A DNA stretch of 57,364 nt, taken from positions 22,916,338-22,973,701 of the forward strand of contig NC_049990.1 in assembly GCF_000003815.2 (NCBI RefSeq), written 5' to 3'. The notes below the pieces were generated by a model. That model had not been told where the DNA came from, ran no database searches, and was given only the letters and a program-made list of their open reading frames with translations. Position numbers and translations under genes: made by a program. Of the stretch, positions 42,926-55,900 are shown piece by piece. Each line of letters begins with the position of its first letter. Position 1 is the first letter of the stretch. This stretch comes from Branchiostoma floridae. Taxonomy: Eukaryota > Chordata > Leptocardii > Amphioxiformes > Branchiostomatidae.

Positions 42926-43545
42926 AATGACAACATTGTTGTCCCCGGTTTATAGAAAACCAGGGGACAAATTTGTATTGTGTACAGGATTGACTGCAAC
43001 ACAGTCTTTCAAATTTGCAGCCATCTTGAACACCCCTCTGTACAGAGTTCAGTGGCCTAATGTAAGGACACTCTTCAAAAAAATGTGGACTACACTATTT
43101 TCCTAGAGGGGTGCAGCCAATGACAATTGAGAAAACCCTTTCCTATTGAAATGTTTTGGACTATTAGTTTGTATGATATTTGCTCAGAAATGTTAGTAGT
43201 GGAAGAGTCCACTTTGAAGATGTAGGGGTTGTCAGGATACACTGTACAGATAATGAATTGTGGTGAAATACTTGATGGCAAGTCCACGTCTTCCTTTTAG
43301 CACAGCAAAGCAACATGCCGAGCAGTGGCCTTAATTTTTCTGAAGTCAACCCTTTCATGTGTCTACAGGATGACCTGTACATGTACTCTACCACGTAGGA
43401 AGTGATACACACTCATTTTCCTCAAAATCTACATAATGACAGAGAAAGATGTACGTGTAACATCTACTGTTAAATAATTCCGCCACCCTGAAAAAATATG
43501 TCAAAACAAATCTCCAACCACAGCCCCCCACCCCACTCCCCAGTA

Positions 43546-43747
43546 TACTGTAAATGCATTTAAGTTCGCGGGGCTTTAATTTTGCGGTAGCGGGAAAAAG
43601 GACTGTTCGCGGTAGCACCATGCACTGTAATCTCATACTGACTACTGCCATGGTAAAAATGTTGGCATTGTTTTTAAGTTCACGTGAAGTGTCCAAAACA
43701 AAAACGACAAACAGAAAACCACCGCGAACATTTCTGCATTTACAGTA
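43546..43747. mobile_element. TACTGTAAATGC-family MITE, best-preserved copy
   Basis: The left end TACTGTAAATGCATTTAAG and right end TTTCTGCATTTACAGTA are clear inverted repeats. Inside are TTCGCGGGGCTTTAATTTTG, GCGGTAGCGGG and AACCACCGCGAAC. It is 202 bp. It shares GCGGTAGCGGGAAAA and CATGCACTGTA with the copy at 6793-6981. Confidence 0.8.
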
Positions 43748-44884
43748 CTAAAATGCACTCCTGTCCTGTATATCTAAACTGTGCATACCTGGGGGGAGGG
43801 GGGTGGACTAGAGGCCACCCAAAATTGGTGGATATATGTTCCCCAGTAGAGTAATGTTCAAGCATGTTACATGTTCCCTCTATACATGTGGTACACAGTT
43901 TCAAGTATGATGCAATTTCAAGTGTCTAGTCTTCTAAGTGGTGCAACATTTGGAGTGATTTACGACAAAAGTATGAACACTTGCGACCTCCTGCCCAAGA
44001 CTTCCATCCTCTGCTGTTATCAGCACCAACAAGATTTATTACCGGCCTTCCTTGCTATGTAAGATCGCTGTCTCCCATTACCAAGTTGACCTAGTATACA
44101 AATGCCATTCTCCTTATTGGTAAGAACAAAATTGTACCTTACAAAATGCGAATTTGAAGTATTTGGCATGTTTTTTGGCCAGGCAGGTGGTGTGGGATGT
44201 GGAGTCAAGGGAGGTTCATGATTTACGCGGTAGTAAAAGCGGGAGGGCAAGTAATCGTACGGTAATGGGGGGAGCAAAGGGGTTCTCTTAATGATGGATC
44301 AGACACAGCGCAAGGGCATCTTGATCGAGATTGAAGGGGTCTACATGGGGTTTGGCAGTATCCAGCTCTGTTCAATATTCCTAGGGTTTCATATTATAAT
44401 GTGTAGCATTTTCGTAAAATATTCATCTCAACATTTGACTGTAGTTCGGAGACACAGAGGAAATTGAATCTTCAAATTGTCCACAAGATCATAGGAATTA
44501 TTTCCAAACTTTATTGAGACAGGTTACATGACGTCAAATTTATTGAGAGGAATTTAACTATTTCCACTAACCACACGAAAAAGATGAGGCTCAAATGTCC
44601 TCAGTACATTTTCTAACCTTTATATGCAGTCAAGAAATGACTAGAAAATGAATGTGTGCTGTCAGAAAACCCCAAACGTGTTGTGACATGTCTGCAGGGC
44701 CCAGTCACATTATGTCTGACCTCTCCTGGAAAAGGAGACCTCCTGGTTGGGTAATGAGGTGTTTAATATATCCCCAGGGGGCCACCTTATCTGTACCATC
44801 CCTGGTCCCAACCCTCTCCTCTTCATGTGTAATTGTTACCCATCTATACAGTATTGATCCGAACTGTCTCCAGCCTTCAATTTT

Positions 44885-45070
44885 CTTTCCGTCCCACTCA
44901 TTGCTTCAAGCCCATTGTTATTAATTTCGTTGTCATTTTTTAACGGTTACGAAAATACATTGTCATCAATTCCATGTCAGAAAGTTATGGGATTTTTGGG
45001 ACGGAAAAGGTGAGATTTGTTTCTGTCCTAACAAGTAAATGTCCGTCCCGGGACAGAAGGCGGGTCATGT
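44885..45070. mobile_element. Diverged hAT-family fragment
   Basis: GGGACGGAAAAGGTGAG, CTGTCCTAACAAGTAAATGTCCGTCCCGGGACAG and CTTTCCGTCCCACTCATTG resemble, in reverse, the interior of 8972-9196 and 23984-24150. Ends are not clear. Confidence 0.45.
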
Positions 45071-46146
45071 TAATGTAATTGATGATACCTGTACAGACAT
45101 GATTATCATAAACACTGCCCCTAGTCCCTCTCTCATTCCCCTTAGTACATCTATCCCAGCACTCAATGTGCATTGTATGGGTAAGCAAATTTTACCTTTT
45201 TAAGTCCATTTCTCCTCGTGAAAGGAATAGTACAAACCCAGAAAGTGAAAAAAAAAAATCGATTTTTGTCTCTCAAACTTAAACCACAGCATTTTCTATT
45301 CTGTTGTATTTATTTGATAAGCTGTGCCATGTATGAATGTGCTATCATTTTTGGCCCATCTTTGCTTTTCATTCAGCTGCAAATCCCTTCGTTAGTGTTC
45401 ACAGAAGAGGATATTAGTCTTGGTGAAGAATCCGTCCTAGTTGAGCCCCATTAAACTTCAGATGAATCTGTACGGCTGCGGCCATGTTAATGTCTTCTGC
45501 GGATATTAAAACCTGGGGTCCATCTGTCACCGACACCCCCTCAGATTGTTTCACCCTCGCCGTCAGCACAAAATGGCACCTTTTATGGGGGACAGAAAAT
45601 CACAAAGTACCGTAAAACCGCCGGCCGCGTCGTCCCCGAAATGGGATTGCGGTCGGAATCGGGGTTCGTAGATGGGAGGTTGATATTGAGAGATGGGCAT
45701 GGCTCGGGGAAGAACGTTACGGACGTTTTACGGCCGGCGTGAGGCAGGTGCTGATGCAATCTCCCCTTGTTTCAGCACATTCACAGACAGATGCTCTCGT
45801 CATTGAGATGTTTGGCTGTGGTGTTAACCCCTCACACTCTACAGATGCCTTCGGGGTCTCCTTGGTACCTGTAAACCATTAGCCTAAGGTGAAAAAGGTT
45901 AAAACATTTATCTGAGGATGGCTATTGTCTGCTCACTGCCTTTCTCTTGTATATTGCAGCCCCATTCCCCATAAAAAAGAAAACTCTTAAATTTTCACAC
46001 TCACATTCAAAATATCTATACCTTTGTATACATCAGTATCTTGACAAGAAAATTGTTGTCCTTCCTCCAAATTTCTATGAAGATAAAAATGAGAATTTGC
46101 ATCACTTCTACACCAAAGGAATCCTTGCTAATTTCTCGAAGATCAC

Positions 46147-46171
46147 ATGATGATGATGATGATGATGATGA
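46147..46171. repeat. (TGA)n microsatellite
   Basis: Eight uninterrupted TGA units, followed by a further TTATG. No function is implied. Confidence 0.9.
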
Positions 46172-48853
46172 TTATGCACTGAACTGATGAACAACAGCAA
46201 GAGGACGTGTAGAATCTATTTTTCCCCAAATGATTGACATGTATGGTACTAGTGTTATAAGAGATGTGACGTCATGTGTCTTTAAAAGTAAAACCTGTAC
46301 ATGCATGAAGTTTTGACATGGAGGTCCCTATGAATATGGGACAAACTATCGGAGGGGAATGAGCAGAAACCTCCAGACGTTGGCTTCTGGACATTCTTGT
46401 TGTCAAACAGGAGACAAAATTGTGTGACGTTTCTTTAGTCATTAACGGGATGGTATCTTGAACAAAACATTTTGTTTTTTTATCTATAGCATAACTGTTA
46501 GTAGCTAAGATCTTGGTGTTCATATTTTTGTAGTTCAGAATTTTGCTCAGCCATGTAAAAATGGGAAATGCTTCGACAATGCTTTTAGCTTACTTTTGGT
46601 AACATTTACATGATGACTTGGCACTTGCTATACGTAATTTTGTTTTATATTATGTTAATGAATTCTGTTGCTTTGAAATATATGTATGTTGAGACGATAC
46701 TTTGCATGCACTTTTGTACTGTATGCACTAGATTTAGTTTTAATGTTTTTTATACATATATATATATACTAGTATATCCTAGTTTGAGCAAAGATTTTAG
46801 GTTTCATTTTAGAGGCAAGTTTTGAAGATTGTTTTGTACACAGCCACTCTGTATGATGAACATTAATATGTACACAGTATATATAATCATGCAAATGTTG
46901 GTATCATATTTTACTTTTATGGTCGCAATTTTTACTATATTCATGATTGAATCTTGGACTTCCATCCTGCTGCATATAACTAATATGGAAATATGTAAAT
47001 GTATGTTTGTGACTATTAAAAACACTCACATGACGCTTCCAAAAACCAGGTTATACCATTACCTTGCCATATGCGGGGGTGGACAGGTTATGTTTCATCA
47101 CAGGGCTCTTTATGTATATCATACAGTTTAAATTTGCAAAACTTGCTGTCAATATCTAAGCTGTTGTATGTTTTACGTACCATATGGTCACCTTGTTTGT
47201 GAGCAATTTTTGATAGGTAGTGATTGTTAATATGTCATATTTTGATAGAGGATTGCAGAAAATTATGTTGAGATTTGAATATTTCATCCCCGTATATAAA
47301 AGTGGACTCTCCCAGAACTTGGTCTAAACTTTGTGTACTAGGAGGTTATGCAAAACTTTTTAAAATGTCCCATTGCAAGCCAACTATGTAGTCACATGTT
47401 CTTGAAGGGAGAGATTGACAACTTGATTTGCTTACCCAGACAAGACTTTTAAAAGTGTGAATCAAAAGTAAGAAGTCTCTTGCTGTTACATACTGGTGTA
47501 TACACTGTACATGTACATCCTGTCGATGTAGCAAACTTTTACACATAACGTTACATACATAGTGAACATCTGGCCAATGCTATACAGGTTCTCTTTTTTT
47601 GTGTACTTGATTATTCATTATTATTAAGATTCAGGCTTGTTTATGTACATATAGCACAGTTGTTCTCATACTTATTTTATGCTGTTATCATTTCTAACAA
47701 TTTTGTAGAAATAGGAAAAAATCATTAAAAAATGACAACAAATTTCTTGTCTCAGTGTCAATCATTAGATTTACACCCAAGTCAAGTAATGTTATTGTAT
47801 AATTGCACTTGAATTTGCAGATGGCTACAAGTTCCCACTTTAGTACAGTACAGTTAGGCAAAAGGTAGTCCCCACGAATTATGTCATGTAGTTAGGTACT
47901 AAGGCCATGTTGATTTGATTACGATGTACTCTGTAGTTGGTCATTTGTTCAACCTTCCAGATGACTTCCAGATTTCATAAAGAAGGCAACTTTTTTGGCC
48001 AAATCTTTTTTTTTTTCAAACTTGCATCAGTTTTGCGGTTCACAGAGGATGTCGTCCATATAATTCAATCAACATGGCCAAAGTGATGAACTTTCGATCA
48101 TAAACATGTATTCCCAGGAAACCCCAAAAATAGATGGGAGCACAGGCAACAACGACAAAAAAGAATGATAATCTAATTTCATATATCTTGTGTTACAGTT
48201 CAGGCATATTCAAGAACGAAACAGAGTTATCGAAAATAAGCCTGCACCTTATCATGATATAACATCGTAGTATGCCAGTTATCTTGGTCACTTCCACGTG
48301 TCAATGAGGACCCCTAGCAGTTTATGTTATTTTTGCAGGCCCTGAATGAGGGTTTGCCTGCAGTGATATTTTGACCCGTTAGACGGGGCTTTTGAACCGT
48401 GAGTAGTGTACCAATGTCATATTGGCTCCTCGATCTTCGTGCTGGTTTGTCCACATCATATTGTGATGACAAAATTACATATCCAAATAATCAATACAGT
48501 TGAATAAGGAGAATGTTTCTCGATTCTATAGGTTCCACATGTTTTACACTACAAATATTCACTTGCAAGAAAGTCTCATACGAGGGGTGAGGAAGAAATC
48601 ATAGAACTATAACATTAAACAAATCAGTAAATACTGAACAAGGTGAGGGCATTACACAGAAATACAAATACTGCTATCCACTGGGATTCACTGGGTCCCT
48701 CACAAGAGATTAACAATTGAGTAAAGGCCAAAACTAAGGTATGTCCATAAACGTGTATATCCCTAACTTACACATTTGAACATTATCTCTCAGACCATTG
48801 TTTTGGCCAAAATGTCAGAAAAAAAGACACAACACTTATTATTGTGAACATGC

Positions 48854-48863
48854 TTTATTTATT
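48854..48863 (-). terminator. Candidate double polyadenylation signal
   Basis: Plus-strand TTTATTTATT reads AATAAATAAA on the minus strand, followed by a T/GT-rich downstream element. It is the most convincing signal downstream of the tetraspanin. Confidence 0.45.
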
Positions 48864-48904
48864 ATCTTGAGTTTGAAGTACAAGCCAGAAGCATATACAT
48901 GTAG

Positions 48905-49130
48905 CAGAGTACTGATATTGCAATACAACCATAAAGTACAGTACAAATATTGCAACATGGGTATACAGTATTGTACTGATATTGCAACACGTGATTCGGT
49001 ACAGAACTGATATTGAAATACTAGTACTACAATATAGTACAGTCCTGATTCCTGAAATTGCAATATCTGTATACAGTATAGTCATGATATTGCAATACGG
49101 GTCTACGGTACAGTACAAGCTTTGTTACTG
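48905..49130. repeat. Degenerate tandem repeat with GATATTGCAA
   Basis: TACTGATATTGCAATAC-type units, with GTATACAGTA and TACAGTAC spacers, recur about every 48-56 bp (about 48911, 48945, 48978, 49053, 49088). The three overlapping open frames through it, on both strands, come from the repeat. Confidence 0.75.
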
Positions 49131-51806
49131 GAGGTTGGCTGATACAGTAATTATTTGGCAATATGACATTACAGTCCCATCTGAGGTATGGTAAGCATGA
49201 TATTTTGTTGGCCTGACTGTTTCAAGACATCTACTCATACAATGTTGATATGACTTATTTTTGAAATTATGTCTTTTCCATAGTAGTTGGTCTTCCATTT
49301 GTTCAAAAGGTGCAAACAGTATGAATGAGGCTTCAAAAGGGGTGCAGTGTTCTGGTACCAGTGGGTCAACACTAAGATATTCCAGGACTAGCTCCCTTCA
49401 ACAGCCTCCTTTCATGTTGTTTTGCAAAGCACTAGCTGTATGACACCCTTGGCAGTTTTGGTGACGATTCTAAAAGCACATTAAGAGTAGATATATTGTA
49501 ACAGTCAGCCAATGGAGATCTATCCATCCAATGTACTAATCAATGCACAAAACCCCTGAACTCCTACAGGTTTAAACCTTGTTTAAAGACAGCCATCTAA
49601 ATCAAAAGTCAGTTCACACTACTTTAAAATACATGTACATGAATAGTAATAGAAAGTTGGTATTCTTCTTGTAATAAATATAGTACGTCCCATTGAAGCA
49701 ATGTACAGATACATGTAGATATCAGCGCAATTTAAAAGTACTACAAGCATTTCTCAGCACAAATCTATTGTTACTTGAGTACAGCCACAGCGAATGAATT
49801 TATGGATGACATCAACATATCTCATCAATTTTTGCCTGCTATTAGAAAAAAAAAAAACCTCTAGAATGACACTAATGATGAACATGTAGCCATGACCGTA
49901 GTTGTAGAAGTGAAACTAATTTGATAGTAAAAGTTACATCAATGTGGTAGCCATGAATGTAACGTTAGCTGTCAACTTGGTAAATGACCCCACACTAGTG
50001 GCACTTTGTGTACCTCTTGATTACAGAAATCAGACTGTAAATCTTGCTTTTTTTTGTTCTCTCTCATTAAATTTGGGAGTCTCAGGAGAATGTCATCCAT
50101 AAAATTTGCTTGCTGTGGCCTAAGTCGATTATAGAGACATCTTACATAATAAGTCGTACACAATTCCACATACTACACATACATCTTGAACACAATACTC
50201 ATTAAATTATCTCACTGAAATACCTTCAACAAAGACAAAGGTGTCTACTACTAAAAGCCAAGCTCTTAAAGGTAAAAGATTCTTCACACCAGTGGTCAAA
50301 CTTTAAGAAACTTAAGTAATTAAGAGAATATGTGTAAATGCAAGACTGAAAAAAACTCCCTAACATAAACACACTTCTAAGAAAAAGATGAAATTTTCAA
50401 TTTCAAATCTAAATGTTCAGCAGTATGTGTTGAGCCTACTAAATATCATATCATTTTTTTTGTTACAACTATAATGAATACTAAAATCTGAATATTAATA
50501 ACACATGCTTTGTTAGGTACTATCACACCAAAGCTATCCATGTACAAATGTATTGTTAACAAGTCAAATGAAGTCACTATGGATTTTCGCAAAATTTTCT
50601 TCAAATACATTTCTTCACTGAAGGAATAAAATGCCCACAAGAATACTTCTATCATCTAAAATAAAACACTTAGTAGACAGATTAATCTGAAATGCCTGAT
50701 ATGGTAAAATGGGACACTCTGATTGGTCAGATGCAATTCAGTTACAATTTGAAATTGAACTGAAAGCATTACATGATATCATTTAAAAGTTACTGAAAAA
50801 GTAACATCATACAGATGACTTTTGTTAATGATTTATATGAATTCATGATTAAAACAATGTACAAATTTTCCTCCCGTCTTTCAGTGATGGCACAAAACTT
50901 CAACTTCTTTTCAAATCAAGAACTGTTAAGTTTTACACTAAATGGAAAGTTTTCTTTTTATTTTATGAAACTACCCCTTCCTAACCTCAAATTGGCATTT
51001 GCAATTGTACAACCCATTCTTCTATCCTTAATCAACTTTGTGTATGAAAATCCTTTCTGGTCTTGAATCCAAGCCAGGTTCTCTTTCTCTAATCTACTAT
51101 CAGTACAAATAGCCAGGATAACATACAATACTGATACTTCAGTCCAGCTCCTTATTTTAAATGCATCTCCTGTTACATTTTGTATTATCAGCGCATTGTG
51201 TTCAATCACTATCCATTCAACAAGTTTCTCCCACCCCTAAAACTTTATATACTCTAGAAGGCAACAACTTTTTATAAGGTAAGACAAATTACTTTGAGCA
51301 CTTGTCAGTGGTATGGGCATTTTTTCACACTGCTCCATATGTCATAGATAGTTTAATCTTTGTTACATATATACTGTTTCAGTGTTATACTTATGGGCGA
51401 TTTCTTGCATAATACACCAGGCTGACCCAGTAGCTTATGTCTTTGTGCTGCATATTCTAATACTGTTAAAATCAATTCCCTCTTTTCTCTTTGACACAAT
51501 CTGATTTATTAATATTTCGCCCAATTCTAAGTTCCGAGTAACAAGTCCGCAAACATTGAATTTTTTTATACAATACAGGCCAATGGAGAGAAGATACTGT
51601 TATATATATTAACATGGATTAAACAGCAGCGGAATTCTACTCCTGCACATCTGTGTTCCCTAACCCCCCATTTCTTACGTAGACTTTACCAGATATTACA
51701 CAAGTCTAGCATCAGTTTGGAAGATTCCATGACCCGAGGGGGGTGAGGGAATGACAGAGGTACAGGAGGAGATGTAAGACGAGTGGTTGGTAGTTTCTCC
51801 GTTGTC

Positions 51807-54800
51807 TCAGACCATTTCGTACTTGTGCTGGTTGATGTTCCGGGCAAGACAGCAGGCAAACAGCATTCCGATCACCTAGGCAATGAATGGTACAAATTGT
51901 TAACAAAAATCAGAGTTTAAGTCCTTCCCGCACCGAATGGTGTATTGTGCAGCATCCATCTCCATTTCTGCAGCCCTTTGTCCAGTCACTACTACAGCGG
52001 GGGGCTAGTCCACTGGTAGTGGTGTGTGTTCAACTTCCATACACTTTCCCAAATACTGAGTGCTAAGCAAAGAAAGCTGCATGTACCATTTTTAAATTCT
52101 TTGGTATGACTGGTACTTTCTGAACCTAAAGGGACTTTCCTGGTAATGTGCATAGCATAGCATGTCCAGGACAGAAGATACAAAAACTGGAAGTTCTGCT
52201 GAAGTACCAAGGTCATACAAGGTGAAATCAGATGATCGCTTTCTCATTGGTTGAACATCTAATTGCCATGCCATCATTGGTTTAACTGCTAATTGTGTTA
52301 GACATTATGGGTCTACTAGAAGAATCCCTGCAAGGCTTACCTGGAAGAAGGCGATGCCCACAGCACTGCCCCCGATGATGCCCAGGTTAGAGTTGATGGC
52401 ACTCACCACCAGCTTGTAGCAGCCCTGGGAACNNNNNNNNNNNNNNNNNNNNNNNNNNNNNNNNNNNNNNNNNNNNNNNNNNNNNNNNNNNNNNNNNNNN
52501 NNNNNNNNNNNNNNNNNNNNNNNNNNNNNNNNGTCAGTAAGACTTACCACAGTGTAGATGTCAGTAGTAGTGGAGTTAGTCAGTTATAGACTTACCACAG
52601 TGTAGATGTCAGTAGTAGTGGAGTTAGTCAGTAAAGACTTACCACAGTGTAGATGTCAGTAGTAGTAGAGTTAGTCAGTCCTTGGTGCACACACTTGTTC
52701 TGGTCCTTGCAGCAGCTAAGAGGCACGTTGTTGTTCCCGCCGGCCCACGGCTGTTTGTACCAGTCCGAGTACTGCTCCTTTCCACAGCACTTCAGCTGAA
52801 AAAACAAACAAACAAACAAAATCATTCCTGTTACTTAGACATGGCATCTTACACACAGCAGAATTTAGTAGGACAATTTCAATCCTGAGTCAATGTAGCC
52901 TTGTATCCAGACATATTATAGCTCTGGGTCCGGACCTGAACCTGAACCTGATTAAGTATGTGAGAACTTGTGAATGGACTATGCTCAAAACAATGGTCCA
53001 TTTCCAACAAAGAAATCTGTTTTGTCGAGTAAGCGACTCCCACTGGCGTTTTGAAATCCTACAAGGCTTAACTACAATGTACTATTGACTGTAAGAATTG
53101 GTAAAATGACAATAGACTCTACTCTACTTCGATCTTGTTATTTTCCTCGACTGGTAAGCCGCGAAACATGTGAATACCTGGTCATTTAATCGGTTCATTT
53201 TCCAATAGGTCCAACATCTGGTCCGCTGATTTTTTTCAGGTCTGTTTTTTATGGACCGGTCCAATAAAAAAAAACGGTACCCACCCCTAACTTAAGACTT
53301 AAAATGCTAGCACACAACAACATTATAAATATCACTAGTTAATCAGATCATGTGTCTGTAACTCTCATTATTGAAGAAGGCGACAGTGGTAGTTGAAAAT
53401 TTGATCTGTGTATACCTTTGTGTTGGAAGAAAGTTACGCATTGTACTAAAACAACATGATGACTTACCTGGCTCTGCAGATCGTCCACCAGTTTAGCCTG
53501 GTTCTTGTCCTGAGCGGGGTTGTAGGCAGCCAGGGCCTTGTCCAGTCCATCACTGAACCCATCCTGGAGCTGGTAGGAAAAAAAACATACCTTTGTTAGG
53601 AAAGAACAGACATACCTGTAATTTTTGTTTTTCAAGACAAATCTATTCATTCTACCTGCAAACACTACAAGTACAACAGACTCTACATTCAACCAGAGAC
53701 TGGCAAATATGAACATTATTACATTCCTTGGAAAAATGCATCTCTTTGTTTTGGGCTGGGCTATAGGATTGGCCTACCCGGTATTACAGAGGTGTTTGCT
53801 TATACGATGATTTTTGAATGGCCCTTATTCATTGTATGTTAAACTGAAGACACAAGCCCATTGATCAAAATCTTGTGGTGGAAAAATTAGGATGAACTGT
53901 TAGATTCACTTCTTGTGTTGAAATGTGTCCAGGCACTATCTAATCAATGGTCATCAACAGTTTTCAACTGATCCATTAAAACTCACTTCAGTGTGGAACA
54001 GAACCAGTACTATATGTATAATTATCTAGCAATGACAAGAACTTTTCCATTTATAGTTGAAGGAACACAGTGTAGAACCCCCACATAGTATAAACATTCC
54101 ATATTGTTGTAGCTAAGGTATAAAAACACAGAGGATTGCAGAGGGACATACCTTTCCTCTGAAGATGAACCCAGAGATGCCGGCAGCCAGCTCAGCAACG
54201 AAGATGATGAACAGAAAGAAGGAATACTGCAGGGAAGGAGAGGTACTCAATCTTAGTGAACAGTGCAGTGGTGCACCCTTGCAGTTTGTAGCAGTACTGC
54301 AACAAGTACTTCATTTGCATTGTCAAATGACTGCACTCTTTATATAATTTATAAGAAACAACTTTCCATACATACTACATTTGCACATATGAATGTTAGA
54401 CATGCAACAATGTGATATGCCAAATGGCAGTTACTCAAGCAACTGGGTGTGATTTTGGAAATGGTCAAATGTTTCAGATAGCATCCACTATATTTTGTCA
54501 GTGACCATGTCAGTTGCCTGAGTAACTGCTATTTGGCATACTACAAGGCAAACATCCACAGCCTTGAAAGCTAACATTCAATAAAAGCTACCATTCACGT
54601 TGATTAGTTGACAAGATGAGAGTTCACCACATACACATCATACCACAAATATATGCTCTGTCTTGAATTGTATTACAAAGGATGTTTCAACTGAAAACTT
54701 GAAATACTGAATACCTAAGCCTCTTTTATCACAAATTCAATTAGCCAGGATTCTCACAAGGCCTTTTTCACAGCATAGGGGGCATCTAAGGGTGGCAAAT

Positions 54801-55343
54801 CCACATAGTTAGTGGCAGAGGTATGAGCCTTGTGTGTGTATCTGGGGAAAATTTTTTTATAACTCTCAGAAAAACTATTTCCTGTATTTTGAGGGCCAAA
54901 CCTTATGAAAGAAATCCAAGCATTCCAACATTTTTACCTTTGTTAGAAAAAACAATAGAAAAAAAATTTTGCAGGTTGAAACATGGTAGAGGCCTAAATC
55001 ACAGCATCAGGGGTACAAATCGCAGCATCAGGGATATAAATCACAGCATATGGATACAAATCACAGCATGGGGGATACAAATCACAGCATAGGGTCCCCT
55101 ATGCTCCACTGCAATGGAAAGAACCCTGTTTACATGTACCATACCGGTACTTACAATATACAGCAGGACAGTGTTGCCCTTAGCCGTGGCGTAACATCCC
55201 AGGAAACCCAGCAGGACGATGAAGCCGCCCACACCGATCAGCACGTAGGGGGCGCTAGTGAAGTTGGTGGTGGACAGCTGGAGGTACTTCTCCATTCCCA
55301 GCTTCCCCCAGATTCCTACTACCAACATCAGGATTCCAGTGGC
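51807..55343 (-). CDS. TSPAN6/TSPAN7-like tetraspanin, 6 C-terminal exons (5' end outside window)
   Basis: Minus-strand exons, all phase 0, are 55155-55343, 54152-54226, 53468-53569, 52643-52795, 52341-52424 and 51807-51875 (TGA 51807-51809), giving 223 residues. The first visible exon completes TM1 (ATGILMLVVGIWGKL), the small loop with an NFT glycosylation site and APYVLIG, and TM2 (GFIVLLGFLGCYA). Next come TM3 (FFLFIIFVAELAAGISGFIF) and the large loop with LKCCGK, PLSCC, NKC and GCYK. These are the six cysteines of the CCG family, and an NST site is present. TM4 is LGIIGGSAVGIAFFQVIGMLFACCL. The tail ends NQHKYEMV, like the YEMV end of vertebrate TSPAN6/7, a YxxV sorting and possible PDZ-binding motif. 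About 25 N-terminal residues are missing. The acceptor of exon 52341-52424 is placed at CCCAG just before the assembly gap and is slightly uncertain. Confidence 0.92.
52000..52130 (+). mobile_element. tRNA-derived SINE-like element, copy 2
   Basis: GGGGGCTAGTCCACTGGTAG, GTGTGTTCAACTTCC, ACTGAGTGCTAAGC and CTGCATGTACCATTTTT match the element at 3252-3400 in order and orientation. A and B boxes are as there. It is in the last tetraspanin intron. Confidence 0.65.
52433..52532. other. Assembly gap, 100 N
   Basis: Exactly 100 N, the usual placeholder for an unknown distance. It falls in the intron between the two last large-loop exons of the tetraspanin, eight bases from the exon at 52341-52424 and next to a tandem repeat. 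Confidence 0.99.
52533..52680 (-). repeat. Tandem repeat of an exon end and its splice donor (about 47-48 bp, 3 copies)
   Basis: On plus, GACTTACCACAGTGTAGATG recurs at 52541, 52589 and 52636, each followed by TCAGTAGTAGTGGAGTTAG (TAGAG in the last copy). Each unit copies the end of the tetraspanin exon (coding TNSTTTDIYTV) together with its GTAAGT donor. The array runs into the N gap and may be longer. The donor at 52642/52643 ends the normal exon; reading past it meets TGA after GTAAGTCTTTAC. Confidence 0.85.
54416..54540. mobile_element. 125-bp MITE, TATGCCAAA family
   Basis: The left end TATGCCAAATGGCAGTTACT and right end AGTAACTGCTATTTGGCATA are inverted repeats; the interior GATTTTGGAAATGGTCAAATG and TTTTGTCAGTGAC matches 15562-15669. 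It lies in the tetraspanin intron upstream of the TM3 exon. Confidence 0.75.
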
Positions 55344-55767
55344 CTAGAGAGAACGAACGGGAAAAATAAGAACACATTCCACAAAATTCTTACACAGTAC
55401 AGGGACTGTCAACATTTCTGTCTTTTCAAGATAGTAAGGAAGTCAGTATGAATTCTGTTAATGGTAGAATATGAGCAGTTACAGTCAATTTTTTTTTCAA
55501 TTTTTTTTTTTTGCCAAACCATATGAAAAATACCTAATCATCTGGAGCATACTTGAACCATTTCTAAATTTTACATGTTTTGGAATATGTTGTACTAAAG
55601 ATTTCACATGATGTGTATTATTGAATATGAAGTCTTTCCACTGACAAACATGTAATGGAACCATCCATTTATTGTTTTACCAGCGTACTTACATTTATTA
55701 CTTAGGCATTATGATGCAATCCAATTACATCATTCTCAAAAACATTCATGGTCCAGTAAGAAGTAAT

Positions 55768-55898
55768 AGTTACCCCATGGGCGGGGCGAGGTTTCTGTGT
55801 ATATCACCAGTCCCGCCCACTGAGGGGATCTCTAGTCTCCCCGAGGTGGCGGGACTGGTGATATACACAGAAAACGAGACGAAGGCCATGGGGTAACT
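55768..55898. repeat. 131-bp near-palindromic hairpin element
   Basis: The arms AGTTACCCCATGG ... TCTGTGTATATCACCAGTCC and GGACTGGTGATATACACAGA ... CCATGGGGTAACT are close reverse complements around GATCTCTAGTCTCC. It is unusually GC-rich for its surroundings. It lies in the tetraspanin upstream intron and touches the next element. Confidence 0.85.
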
Positions 55899-55900
55899 AA

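Larger units (their letters stand above)
42930..48850. other. Long non-coding stretch
   Basis: About 6 kb without a supported protein gene. It contains the MITE at 43546-43747, a diverged hAT-family fragment at 44885-45070, a TGA microsatellite at 46147-46171 and an AT-dinucleotide tract at about 46756-46772. CG-containing unique sequence lies at about 45475-45740. Much of 45.9-47.8 kb is AT-rich and repeat-poor, as a long 3' UTR would be. Confidence 0.45.
48854..51806 (-). other. Probable 3' UTR of the tetraspanin gene
   Basis: Read on the minus strand this follows the tetraspanin stop. It is AT-rich, free of splice-like exons, and ends with a double AATAAATAAA signal (48854-48863). That is followed on the minus strand by a TGTTGTGTCTTTTTTTCTG U/GU-rich stretch, as expected after a cleavage site. 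A 3' UTR of nearly 3 kb is long, and the region 49.2-51.7 kb could instead hold an alternative end. Confidence 0.4.

Noticed and set aside
48839-49194. Several overlapping open frames on both strands
   Set aside because: They follow the GATATTGCAA tandem repeat and show the repeated Tyr/Cys/Ile-rich peptides expected from it.
55050-55451. 133-codon plus-strand open frame
   Set aside because: It is the antisense shadow of the first visible tetraspanin exon.
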